DNA of 24,505 nt, taken from assembly GCA_037440525.1 (NCBI GenBank), contig JBBITW010000037.1:1-24505 (forward strand), in the 5' to 3' direction. The notes beneath the pieces were generated by a model that saw nothing but the letters and a program-made list of their open reading frames with translations, searched no databases and had not been told where the DNA came from. Positions within the stretch are counted from its first letter, which is position 1; each line of letters opens with the position of its first letter. Positions 1-7,625 of the stretch are shown here, piece by piece. The DNA comes from JBBITW01 sp037440525 (GTDB lineage Bacteria; Desulfobacterota; BSN033; UBA1163). Position numbers and translations under genes: made by a program.

Positions 1-90
1 GCGGCACTGGTCAAACTTCAAAAGAAGATCGAAAAGGAGTCCCTTGCAGATAGAAAGGATTCTCTTAGCACCCTCGAATTGAAAGGATAA
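1..90 (+). CDS. nuoB: NADH-quinone oxidoreductase subunit B, 3' end only
   Basis: Frame 1 is open from the first base to a TAA at 88-90 and gives 29 residues beginning AALVKLQKKIEKES. This is the usual tail of NuoB, in which a short 'aLvkLQ.kI..e' helix follows the N2-cluster domain. NuoB holds the N2 [4Fe-4S] cluster that passes electrons to quinone. The catalytic part lies upstream of the window. The position directly before nuoC, with an 8-bp gap, supports the call more strongly than the short sequence does. Confidence 0.85.
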   Translation, partial: AALVKLQKKIEKESLADRKDSLSTLELKG

Positions 91-98
91 AAGACTTT

Positions 99-587
99 AT
101 GTCATCAATTGAATCAATAATAAAGAAGTTAGAGGAAAGATTTAAAGATTCCATCCTGGAGATAAAATCATTCAGGGGGGAGACAACCCTCATCATTTCA
201 AAAAAAGATATTTATGAGATTTGCAAATTCCTTTATTCTGATCCTGATCTTCTTTTTAATATGCTTACAGATCTTTGTGGTGTTGACTATTTTCCCAAGA
301 TTCCCCGTTTTGAGATAGTATATCATCTATATTCATTTAAGAATAATCAGAGACTTAGACTTAAGACAAGGATTGGAGAAGGAGAATCTGTTGAGAGCGT
401 TGAATCTATCTGGAAGGCGGCCAACTGGTATGAGAGAGAGGTTTATGATCTCTTTGGTATAAAATTTGAGAACCATCCTGATCTACGAAGGATACTTCTC
501 TGGGATGGTTTTGAGGGGCATCCTTTAAGGAAGGATTATCCTCTTGAAGGACCGGATTTTGATAAGCCCTTCATTGTTGAGGTTTGA
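99..587 (+). CDS. nuoC: NADH-quinone oxidoreductase subunit C (30 kDa subunit)
   Basis: This is a 162-residue protein of normal size for a free-standing NuoC. The C-terminal signature EREVYDLFGIKFENHPDL, followed by RRILL and GHPLRKDYPL (about residues 112-149), is diagnostic of the family. NuoC is a peripheral-arm subunit that packs against NuoD and NuoB near the quinone site; it has no cofactor. Its stop at 585-587 is one base before the nuoD start, so the two are probably translationally coupled. NuoC and NuoD are separate here, not fused as in some gammaproteobacteria. The ATG at 99 follows a weak purine stretch (aaagga at 82-87). Confidence 0.96.
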   Translation: MSSIESIIKKLEERFKDSILEIKSFRGETTLIISKKDIYEICKFLYSDPDLLFNMLTDLCGVDYFPKIPRFEIVYHLYSFKNNQRLRLKTRIGEGESVESVESIWKAANWYEREVYDLFGIKFENHPDLRRILLWDGFEGHPLRKDYPLEGPDFDKPFIVEV

Positions 588-588
588 A

Positions 589-1761
589 ATGGCAGAGACG
601 AGGCTGATGACCATTAATATGGGCCCCCAGCACCCTGCAACCCATGGGGTGTTAAGGGTTGTTCTGGAGCTGGAAGGGGAAGTTATTGTTAAGGCCACCC
701 CTCATATTGGACATCTTCACAGGGGAATTGAAAAACTTGCAGAAAATAGAACATATCACCAGGCTATCCCCCTTACGGATAGGTTGGACTATACAAATGC
801 AATGGGAAATAATCTTGCCTATGTCCTGGCGGTAGAAAAACTCCTCGGGATTGAAATCCCGAAGAGGGCCCAGTATCTGAGGGTGATGATGGCAGAGCTT
901 CAGAGGATTGCTGCCCATCTGATATGGTTAGGGACACATGTCCTGGATATAGGCGCAATCACCCCCATCTTTTATACCTTTCGCGAAAGGGAGGAGGTAT
1001 TAAGGATATTTGAGGAGGTTGCAGGAGGAAGGCTCACTCCAACTTATCTAAGAATAGGTGGGGTTTCAAAGGATCTTCCTCAAGGGATTGAAGATAATAT
1101 AAGAGCCTTTGTTAATAATTTCCCCCAGAGAGTGAAAGAGTATGAAACCCTGTTGACAGAGAATATCATCTGGTTGAAACGGACAAAAGAGGTAGGTGTT
1201 ATCTCTAAGGAAGACGCAATCAATTGGGGAGTTACAGGTCCAACACTTCGTGGTTCAGGTGTAAAATATGATGTAAGAAAGGCCTTTCCATATTCGAGTT
1301 ATGAGGATTTCGAATTTGATATACCTACAGGTTCTGTAGGGGATGTTTATGATCGATACTATGTGAGACTTAGAGAGATGGAGTGGTCAAATGGTATTGT
1401 GAGGCAGGCTCTTGAAAGATTACCTGATGGACCAATACTCGCCTCTGATCCGAGGATTACACTTCCCAACAAGAATGATGTCCTTCAGGATATTGCTTCA
1501 CTCATAAGGCAGTTTAAGATAGTCTCAGAAGGCTTCAAACCACCTGAGGGAGAGGTCTATGCCAGTGTGGAGGCAGCAAAGGGAGAGTTAGGATTTTATA
1601 TCATCAGTGATGGAACAAATCGTCCATTTCGTTTTAGAATCCGTGCCCCATCCTTTGCAAATCTTAGTGCCCTTCCAAAGATGATAGAGGGGAGTTTGAT
1701 TGCGGATGTGATCTCCACGATTGGTAGCATCGATATTGTTCTTGGAGAGATAGATCGTTAA
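589..1761 (+). CDS. nuoD: NADH-quinone oxidoreductase subunit D (49 kDa subunit)
   Basis: The chosen ATG at 589 gives a 390-residue protein starting MAETRLMTINMGPQHPATHG. The longer frame from 544 would overlap nuoC and add 15 unconserved residues. The GPQHPATHG motif (residues 12-20) carries the quinone-headgroup His, and DYTNAM (about 67-72) carries the quinone-binding Tyr region. The C-terminus ends in the canonical LGEIDR. NuoD derives from the [NiFe]-hydrogenase large subunit and forms the quinone cavity with NuoB and NuoH. No [NiFe] cysteine motifs are present, so this is a true NuoD and not an energy-converting hydrogenase subunit. The 153-bp gap after it is unusually long for this operon and is filled by repeats. 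Confidence 0.97.
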   Translation: MAETRLMTINMGPQHPATHGVLRVVLELEGEVIVKATPHIGHLHRGIEKLAENRTYHQAIPLTDRLDYTNAMGNNLAYVLAVEKLLGIEIPKRAQYLRVMMAELQRIAAHLIWLGTHVLDIGAITPIFYTFREREEVLRIFEEVAGGRLTPTYLRIGGVSKDLPQGIEDNIRAFVNNFPQRVKEYETLLTENIIWLKRTKEVGVISKEDAINWGVTGPTLRGSGVKYDVRKAFPYSSYEDFEFDIPTGSVGDVYDRYYVRLREMEWSNGIVRQALERLPDGPILASDPRITLPNKNDVLQDIASLIRQFKIVSEGFKPPEGEVYASVEAAKGELGFYIISDGTNRPFRFRIRAPSFANLSALPKMIEGSLIADVISTIGSIDIVLGEIDR

Positions 1762-1795
1762 TACGGATGATTGGTGAATTGAAAAATGATTACAG

Positions 1796-1868
1796 AGAGC
1801 TCTGAAAAATCCTTATAAGACTGGGGAGGTTAAAAAAATTCTTTTTAATACTTTTTCAGAAATCTCTT
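1796..1868 (+). repeat. Small MITE-like element with terminal inverted repeats, inside the nuo operon
   Basis: The left end reads AGAGCTCTGAAAAATCC. The right end (1850-1868) read on the - strand is AGAGATTTCTGAAAAAGT, so the ends share a perfect TCTGAAAAA core in inverted orientation. The centre (about 1831-1849) is an A/T palindrome. The same left end, the internal GGGGAGGT and the same right end occur in a longer copy at 14279-14400, and an isolated right end occurs at 16960-16975. It is too short to encode protein. Seen directly: the inverted ends and the copies. Inferred: mobility. Confidence 0.7.
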
Positions 1869-1874
1869 ACCATT

Positions 1875-1909
1875 CACGAGAAACGAGAGACGAGTTACGA
1901 ATAACGAGG
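1875..1909 (+). repeat. Five tandem 7-bp repeats (consensus nACGARn) ending in the RBS of the next gene
   Basis: Five consecutive 7-bp units start at 1875, 1882, 1889, 1896 and 1903. Each has ACGAG or ACGAA at positions 2-6 of the unit. The last unit, AACGAGG, supplies the GAGG that serves as Shine-Dalgarno for the ATG at 1915 (5-base spacing) or 1918 (8-base spacing). A related array lies before nuoG (3881-3948). Confidence 0.75.
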
Positions 1910-1914
1910 TAGAT

Positions 1915-3867
1915 ATGATGGACATTCTTTTTAGTAGCTGGGGTGAAGAGATTGTAGATAATCGAGGAAGGCCAGAAGGGGATAGAATCCCAGCGAAAAA
2001 TTTATCCCTCCCCCTGGAATTTGATAAGGAGCGAAAGGTTCGGGCCTTTGTTGGCTGGGATGGGATGGTTATAATGGATCCTTCAGTTAATGTAATAGAT
2101 TTAACCCGAGCCTATATTGAAGCTATACAGAGGGAGTCCTGTGGAAAGTGCACACCATGCAGGGTAGGAACCCGTATAATGTCGACGCTCCTGAATCAGA
2201 TAGCTGATGGTGAAGGAAAGGAAGAATATCTGGACCGGATAAGATATCTTGGAGAGACAATTCAGAAAAGTTCGAAATGTAATCTTGGACAGACAGGGCC
2301 AAGACCAATTCTACATGCTATAGAACATTTTAAGGCTCAATTTATAGAGGCGATTCAGTCGAAAAAGAAGATTCCTCGTGAAGAATATAAAATTAAGGTA
2401 ACAGCCCCATGTGAAAGTGCATGCCCTTCGCATCTTCCAATTACGCGTTATGTTGAATTGATTAAGGAAGGTAGATTTCAAGAATCCTTGGCGGCCATTC
2501 GTGAAGCCACCTGTCTCCCTGGAGTTCTTGGAAGGGTTTGTGTTCGGCCCTGTGAGGAGAACTGCCGTAGACAGAATGTTGATGAGTGTATCTCTATTAA
2601 ATGGCTAAAAAGGTTTGTTGCGGATTATGAAATTGAAAAGAGAAGAAATCCTGACATAAAAAAGGAAGATAAGCGTGAGGAGAAGGTTGCAATCATTGGT
2701 GCAGGCCCCTCGGGCCTTTCCTGTGCTTATTACCTTGCATTAAAGGGGTATAATGTAACCATTTTTGAGAGACTTGGTGAACCTGGGGGAATGGCTGCAG
2801 TTGGTATCCCCGATTATCGTCTCCCGAGAAATATTTTGAGACGTGAGGCAGAAATCGTTCAAAGCCTGGGTGTGGAGATAAAATATAACACAAAGGTTGG
2901 AAGGGATATCACTCTTTCACAGATGTTTGAACAGGGATATAAGGCTATCTTTATTGGTGTGGGTGCCCAGACAAATCAACCCATGGGCGTGGAGGGAGAG
3001 GATAAAGGTTACAAAGGGTTTATCCCAGGTGTCTTCTATCTATTGGAGATCAATCTTGGAAGGGACCCCTATCCAGAAGGGAAAAAGGTTGTTGTTGTGG
3101 GTGGTGGAAATGTAGCAATTGACTGTGTTCGCTCATCTTTCAGGATTGGAAAGACCGATGTAAACCTCGTTTATCGAAGAACAAAGAAGGAGATGCCTGC
3201 AGATCATGTGGAGATACACGATGCCGAAGAGGAGGGGGTAAAGTTTCACTACCTGTGTAACCCTATTCGGATAATCGCAGAAGAAGGGAAGGTAGTTGGC
3301 GTTGAATGTATAAGAATGGAATTAGGAGAACCTGATGAGTCAGGCCGAAGAAGGCCTGTTCCTATAAAAGGATCAGAGTTCTTTATCGAAACAGATATTT
3401 TGATTCCTGCAATCGGGCAGGCAATAGATCTATCTTTTCTTGAAGAGAAGGACGAAATAAAGACAACGAGACGTTCTACAATCGCCATTCAGGAAGGGAC
3501 ATTTATGACCAGCCATCCGGGAATTTTCTCAGCAGGTGATTGTGTAACAGGGCCTGATGTATTGGTTCGTGCTGCAGGTCATGGCAAGAGGGCAGCAGAA
3601 AAGATAGACCTTTTCCTTCGAGGGATGGAGGTAAAGGAGTCTGATGATGAGAGAATGGAGAGCTTGATTGAAAAGATTAAGGTTTACAAAAAAGATGAGA
3701 AGATTGGAATAGTGGGAGGTCAAAAGAGGGCAATGCTTAAGATGCTCCCGCCTGAGACAAGAAAGTGGGTTTTTGACGAAGTGGAGAAGGGCCTCTCAAT
3801 CTTAGAGGCTCAGAAAGAAGCTGAACGTTGTCTAAGATGTGTCAGGGTTGGACTGTTTGCAGTTTAA
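1915..3867 (+). CDS. NuoF (N3 domain)-GltD hybrid: FAD-dependent NAD(P)H oxidoreductase subunit of complex I
   Basis: This 650-residue protein has three parts. Residues 41-145 match only the C-terminal part of NuoF: MVIMDPSVNVIDL, then SCGKCTPCR with Cys76, 79 and 82, then SSKCNLG with Cys122, together the N3 [4Fe-4S] ligands. Residues 163-240 are a GltD/DPYD-type N-terminal Fe-S domain (PCESACP, GRVCVRPCEENCRR). Residues 257-572 are a two-dinucleotide-binding oxidoreductase with FAD site GAGPSG (262-267), nucleotide site GGGNVAIDC (396-404) followed by YRR (420-422), and closing FAD motif AGDC (540-543). A CxxC pair (RCLRC, Cys639/642) sits at the C-terminus. The FMN/NADH Rossmann and SLBB domains of NuoF are absent, and no nuoE precedes it. 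It probably feeds NAD(P)H electrons via FAD and Fe-S clusters into the NuoG-like partner. The closest known analogy I recall is SfrB of Geobacter and NfnB. NADH versus NADPH preference cannot be fixed. Starts at 1915 and 1918 are both possible. Confidence 0.9.
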   Translation: MMDILFSSWGEEIVDNRGRPEGDRIPAKNLSLPLEFDKERKVRAFVGWDGMVIMDPSVNVIDLTRAYIEAIQRESCGKCTPCRVGTRIMSTLLNQIADGEGKEEYLDRIRYLGETIQKSSKCNLGQTGPRPILHAIEHFKAQFIEAIQSKKKIPREEYKIKVTAPCESACPSHLPITRYVELIKEGRFQESLAAIREATCLPGVLGRVCVRPCEENCRRQNVDECISIKWLKRFVADYEIEKRRNPDIKKEDKREEKVAIIGAGPSGLSCAYYLALKGYNVTIFERLGEPGGMAAVGIPDYRLPRNILRREAEIVQSLGVEIKYNTKVGRDITLSQMFEQGYKAIFIGVGAQTNQPMGVEGEDKGYKGFIPGVFYLLEINLGRDPYPEGKKVVVVGGGNVAIDCVRSSFRIGKTDVNLVYRRTKKEMPADHVEIHDAEEEGVKFHYLCNPIRIIAEEGKVVGVECIRMELGEPDESGRRRPVPIKGSEFFIETDILIPAIGQAIDLSFLEEKDEIKTTRRSTIAIQEGTFMTSHPGIFSAGDCVTGPDVLVRAAGHGKRAAEKIDLFLRGMEVKESDDERMESLIEKIKVYKKDEKIGIVGGQKRAMLKMLPPETRKWVFDEVEKGLSILEAQKEAERCLRCVRVGLFAV

Positions 3868-3880
3868 AATAAAAGTGTTG

Positions 3881-3948
3881 GTGAATCGTGAATAGTGATT
3901 CGTGTTAAGGCATTTAAAACCACGATTCACGAGTCACGATCCGCGAGG
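3881..3948 (+). repeat. Inverted arrays of 7-bp repeats forming a long hairpin before nuoG
   Basis: The right arm has four 7-bp units (CACGATT at 3921, CACGAGT at 3928, CACGATC at 3935, CGCGAGG at 3942). The left arm (3881-3904) contains the same heptad family on the - strand. Positions 3884-3904 pair with 3921-3941 at 17 of 21 positions around a 16-nt A/T-rich loop. The last heptad supplies GAGG (3945-3948), the Shine-Dalgarno for the ATG at 3959. The stem could therefore affect how nuoG is translated. It is not followed by a U tract, so it is not a standard terminator. Confidence 0.75.
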
Positions 3949-3958
3949 TTTGATAAAA

Positions 3959-6589
3959 ATGTTAAAGCTTAGTATTGATGGAAAAGAATTGGAGGCAAAA
4001 CCTGATCAAACGATTCTGGAGGTGGCAAGGGAGAACGGGATATATATCCCCACACTCTGTTACCACGAGAAATTGTCAATTATAAAATCCTGCCGTATCT
4101 GTCTGGTTGAGGTTGAAGGTGCAGAGATGCCAATGGCTTCCTGTTCTACACCTGCAATGGATGGTATGGTCATTCACACAAGGACAGAACGTTTGGAGAG
4201 GATGAGGCTTGATGCATTGAGGCTGTTGCTTGTTAATCATCCTCTCGATTGTCCAGTATGTGATGCTGGAGGAGAATGCGAGCTTCAGAATCGTGTCTAC
4301 GAATTTGGAATAGAAAAGAATGAATTTCCTCCTGAAAAGAGGGAGTCCCAATCAATCCCATATGGAACGCCTCTGATCCGCCAGTGGTTTGATAGATGTG
4401 TGATGTGCCTCCGCTGCGTACAGGCATGTATCGATATTCCGGGAGCAGATGTACTCGAGGTGAGGGATCGCGGATTTTTATCCCATATAGAGGCAGTGAG
4501 AAAGGAGAATTGTATATCCTGCGGGGAGTGCCTCAATGTCTGTCCAGTTGGTGCACTGACAGAGAATCTCAGCAAGATAAAAGGGAGGAAATGGCAACTG
4601 GATAGGATCCAGACTACATGTAGCTTCTGTGGTTGCGGATGCCAGCTCGAACTCAATATATTGAAGAGAAAAAATAGGGTGGTAAAGGTGACCACCAAAA
4701 AAGAGGCAGGTCAGAACCATGGAAGCTTATGTGTCAAAGGAAGATTTGGATACGATTTCATCCATCATCCTGAAAGACTAAAAAAGCCTCTAATCAAAGA
4801 GTCAGGGGTTTTTGTGGAGAGATCATGGAATGATGCACTTGACTATGTTGCTTCAAAACTTATTGAAATAAAGGAAAGGTACGGGCCTCATAGCATAGGA
4901 GGAATATCATCTTCAAGGGCAACGAATGAGGAGAACTACCTTTTTCAGAAATGGATGAGGGCCTGCATCGGTTCAAACAGTATTGACAGTGGAGCAGGAC
5001 TTGCAAACGGTTCATCTCTTTATGGAATGATCTCATCCCTGGGCTTTGGATCGATGACCCATTCAATGGATGATATAAAAAATGCTGACCTTGTCCTGAT
5101 TGTTGGTGCGGATGTGTATGATGATAACCTAATCTTCAGCAATAAGATCAGGTATGCAATGCGAAAACAGAGCGCCAAAATTATCCTTATTGATCCTCGA
5201 AGGACACAGTGGGAGAAATGGGCAGACGTCTGGTTAAGACCCATACCCGGGACTGATATAGTAATAATCAATGCTCTTATAAATCATTTAATTGAAAAGG
5301 GGGCTATTTCAAGAGAATTTATTGATTCAAGCACAGAAGGTTTTAATAAAATTAGATCTTCTCTTGAAAGGATTAGCGAAGACTTTGTTATAGAAAAGAC
5401 AGGAATCGATCGAGAGGATCTTAAAAAGCTTTTCCTTCTCTATCTTGAGGCGAAAAAGAGGGCAATAGTATTTGGTTCGGGTGTTACCCAGCATATTGGT
5501 GGGGTTGAAACAGTTAAGGCCCTATGCAATTTGGCCCTTTTAACAGGAGAGACAGAACAGGGGGGTGGGGGTATCTATCCATTGGTTACCCAGAACAATG
5601 CTCAAGGGGCATTTGATATGGGTTGCCTTCCAGATCTCCTCCCAGGGTATGTGAAGATAGATGATGAAGAGGGGCGAAAGAGATTTGAAGAGGTATGGGA
5701 GAGAGAGATACCCCCAGAGCGAGGTTATAACTATTTTGAGATGTTTGATAAGATAATCGAGGGGAAAATAAAGGCCCTTTATATCTTTGGTGAGGATCCT
5801 TTTATCACACTTCCCAATCTTGAGAGACTGAAGAATGGAATTAATCAGTTGGAGTTATTGGTCGTTCAAGATATATTTTTGACACATATCGGAAGTCAAG
5901 CCCATGTGGTATTGCCTGGGGCAAGTTTTGCAGAGAAGGATGGAACCTTCACCAGTATGGAGCGAAGGGTTCAGAGGGTTAGGAAGGCTATCTCCCCCCA
6001 GGGTGATTCGAGGCCGGATTGGGAAATAATATGCGCTCTTTCATCTAAGATGGGATTCCCGATGAATTATCAAGAACCTTCACAGGTAATGGGAGAGATA
6101 TCTGATCTTGTTAAAATCTATTCTCACATAAACTATTCAGATCTTGAGATGGGTGGAATCCAGTGGTCTTCTGGGAATGGAGTTAAAAGAAGATTTAATA
6201 CTGTTAGTTATAAAGAACCTTCTGAAAGACCAGATGATCAATATCCCCTGTGGATAATTCCAAGAGGATTTCATTTCAACTATGCAGTAGGAACTACCAA
6301 AAAAAGGGCAGAAGGTCTTTCAAAGGTTTTAAAAGATTCACTAATTGAGATTCATCCAGAGGATGCATTTAGGGCTAAGGTGGCAGATGGGGATAAAGTA
6401 AATGTTGTCTCTCCAAGGGGAATGGTGGAGACGAGATGCAGGGTAACAGAGGATGTACCTAAGGGGGTTGCCTACCTGGCTATGAATTTCTTCCCGTTTT
6501 TTATAAATAATCTTCTGACATACGGAGAAGATTCCACAGGCCTTCACCCTGAATATAAATCATTTATTGGAAGGGTCGAGAAAGGTTAG
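3959..6589 (+). CDS. nuoG: NuoG-like large subunit with an FdhF-type molybdopterin domain lacking catalytic residues
   Basis: The ATG at 3959 has GAGG 10 bases upstream and gives 876 residues; a start at 3902 would add 19 residues encoded by the repeat. Clusters in order: [2Fe-2S] Cys34, 45, 48, 62; His94-Cys98-Cys101-Cys107; two ferredoxin-type [4Fe-4S] sites at Cys147/150/153/157 and Cys185/188/191/195; and the molybdopterin-domain [4Fe-4S] at Cys221/224/228/258. Residues from 221 on follow formate dehydrogenase H closely, including LCVKG, TQNNAQGAFDMG and the C-terminal guanine-dinucleotide-binding domain. Aligned from memory to E. coli FdhF without gaps around the site, Sec140-His141 become Ala349-Asn350 and Arg333 becomes Val543; Lys44 is kept (Lys260). 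It should therefore not oxidise formate. It most likely wires the FAD subunit to NuoI, as NuoG does. SfrA-like or FdhA-like is an alternative name. Confidence 0.9.
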   Translation: MLKLSIDGKELEAKPDQTILEVARENGIYIPTLCYHEKLSIIKSCRICLVEVEGAEMPMASCSTPAMDGMVIHTRTERLERMRLDALRLLLVNHPLDCPVCDAGGECELQNRVYEFGIEKNEFPPEKRESQSIPYGTPLIRQWFDRCVMCLRCVQACIDIPGADVLEVRDRGFLSHIEAVRKENCISCGECLNVCPVGALTENLSKIKGRKWQLDRIQTTCSFCGCGCQLELNILKRKNRVVKVTTKKEAGQNHGSLCVKGRFGYDFIHHPERLKKPLIKESGVFVERSWNDALDYVASKLIEIKERYGPHSIGGISSSRATNEENYLFQKWMRACIGSNSIDSGAGLANGSSLYGMISSLGFGSMTHSMDDIKNADLVLIVGADVYDDNLIFSNKIRYAMRKQSAKIILIDPRRTQWEKWADVWLRPIPGTDIVIINALINHLIEKGAISREFIDSSTEGFNKIRSSLERISEDFVIEKTGIDREDLKKLFLLYLEAKKRAIVFGSGVTQHIGGVETVKALCNLALLTGETEQGGGGIYPLVTQNNAQGAFDMGCLPDLLPGYVKIDDEEGRKRFEEVWEREIPPERGYNYFEMFDKIIEGKIKALYIFGEDPFITLPNLERLKNGINQLELLVVQDIFLTHIGSQAHVVLPGASFAEKDGTFTSMERRVQRVRKAISPQGDSRPDWEIICALSSKMGFPMNYQEPSQVMGEISDLVKIYSHINYSDLEMGGIQWSSGNGVKRRFNTVSYKEPSERPDDQYPLWIIPRGFHFNYAVGTTKKRAEGLSKVLKDSLIEIHPEDAFRAKVADGDKVNVVSPRGMVETRCRVTEDVPKGVAYLAMNFFPFFINNLLTYGEDSTGLHPEYKSFIGRVEKG

Positions 6590-6601
6590 AGGAGAAGCAG
6601 G

Positions 6602-7621
6602 ATGGAGCTTTTATACCTTCTCATAGAGATAATTATTAAATGCGTGGTTGTATTTGCCTGTCTTATGATTTCTGTGGCCTACATGACATTGCTTGAGCGA
6701 AAGGTCTTGGGCCACATTCAGATTCGCTTTGGTCCAAATCGGTGTGGCCCCTTTGGGCTGCTTCAGCCCTTTTCAGATGGGATAAAGGCCTTCTTCAAAG
6801 AAGACCTCATACCTGGAAGGGCTGATAAGGTTGTCTTTGTCCTTTCACCCATGATTGCCATAATCACTGCAATAAGCCTTTTTGCGGTGATACCATTTGG
6901 AAATCAATTCACCATCCCAGGGACTAACTGGGTTGTTAAACTGAGAATAGCCGATATCGATATCGGGCTCCTCTATATCTTCGGGATTGCATCTATTGGA
7001 GAATTTGGCATAGTCCTTGGTGGTTGGTCTTCAGGAAATAAATATGGCCTTACAGGATCTCTTCGGGCAGCAGCTCAGATGATAAGTTATGAGGTTTCTC
7101 TTGGCCTTGCAATCATTGGTGTGATTATTCTATCTCAAAGCCTCAGGCTTACAGAGATTGTAAATCAACAGGCAGGAGGATTCTGGAACTGGAACCTCTG
7201 GTACCAGCCTCTTGCCTTTGTCCTATACATCATCTGTGGGCTTGCAGAGATAAATAGGACACCTTTCGATATGCCAGAATCAGAATCAGAGCTTGCATGT
7301 GGATTTAATATAGAATACAGCAGTATGAAATTCGCCCTTTTCTTCATGGCCGAGTACGCACATATGATAACAATGGGTGCAGTTGCAGTGACCCTGTTTT
7401 GTGGAGGTTGGCAGCCGCCTTTCCCTTTTCTTGATTTCATCCCTGGTGTTATATGGTTTTGTGTGAAGCTATTTATCTTCCTCTTCTTCTTCATCTGGCA
7501 GAGGGGGACATTTCCAAGGCTCAGATACGATCAGATCATGAAATTTGGCTGGAAGGTTCTTTTACCATTAACTTTACTAAACCTGTTGATTACAGGATTG
7601 GTTGTTTCGTTAAAGGGGTAG
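6602..7621 (+). CDS. nuoH: NADH-quinone oxidoreductase subunit H
   Basis: This 339-residue polytopic membrane protein (about eight hydrophobic segments) carries the NuoH signatures ERKVLGHIQIRFGPNRCGP and LLQPFSDGIKAFFKEDLIP (about residues 32-77), and AEINRTPFDMPESESEL (about 213-229) followed by EYSSMKFALFFMAEYAHM. These conserved acidic and basic residues form the quinone-chamber entrance and the start of the proton-transfer path (E channel). It links the peripheral arm to the membrane arm. It starts 12 bp after the nuoG stop, with GGAG at 6591-6594. PEAESELVAGY in typical homologues reads PESESELACGF here, a minor difference. Confidence 0.96.
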   Translation: MELLYLLIEIIIKCVVVFACLMISVAYMTLLERKVLGHIQIRFGPNRCGPFGLLQPFSDGIKAFFKEDLIPGRADKVVFVLSPMIAIITAISLFAVIPFGNQFTIPGTNWVVKLRIADIDIGLLYIFGIASIGEFGIVLGGWSSGNKYGLTGSLRAAAQMISYEVSLGLAIIGVIILSQSLRLTEIVNQQAGGFWNWNLWYQPLAFVLYIICGLAEINRTPFDMPESESELACGFNIEYSSMKFALFFMAEYAHMITMGAVAVTLFCGGWQPPFPFLDFIPGVIWFCVKLFIFLFFFIWQRGTFPRLRYDQIMKFGWKVLLPLTLLNLLITGLVVSLKG

Positions 7622-7625
7622 AGAT

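Noticed and set aside
1762..1914. Possible frameshifted remains of nuoE or of the 5' part of nuoF
   Set aside because: No frame on the + strand shows NuoE thioredoxin-like cysteine motifs or NuoF FMN/NADH glycine motifs. The interval is made of a repeat element and heptads and is far too short.
1875..3948. CRISPR-like array from regularly spaced repeats
   Set aside because: The units are 7 bp and directly adjacent with no spacers, and no cas genes are near.
4297..4698. 133-codon open frame on the - strand inside nuoG
   Set aside because: It is antisense to the cysteine-cluster region of nuoG with no ribosome-binding site and no family resemblance.
5003..5008. Possible selenocysteine (TGA) at the formate dehydrogenase active-site position
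   Set aside because: The codons are GCA and AAC, so there is Ala-Asn with no in-frame TGA; the protein is not a selenoprotein at this site.
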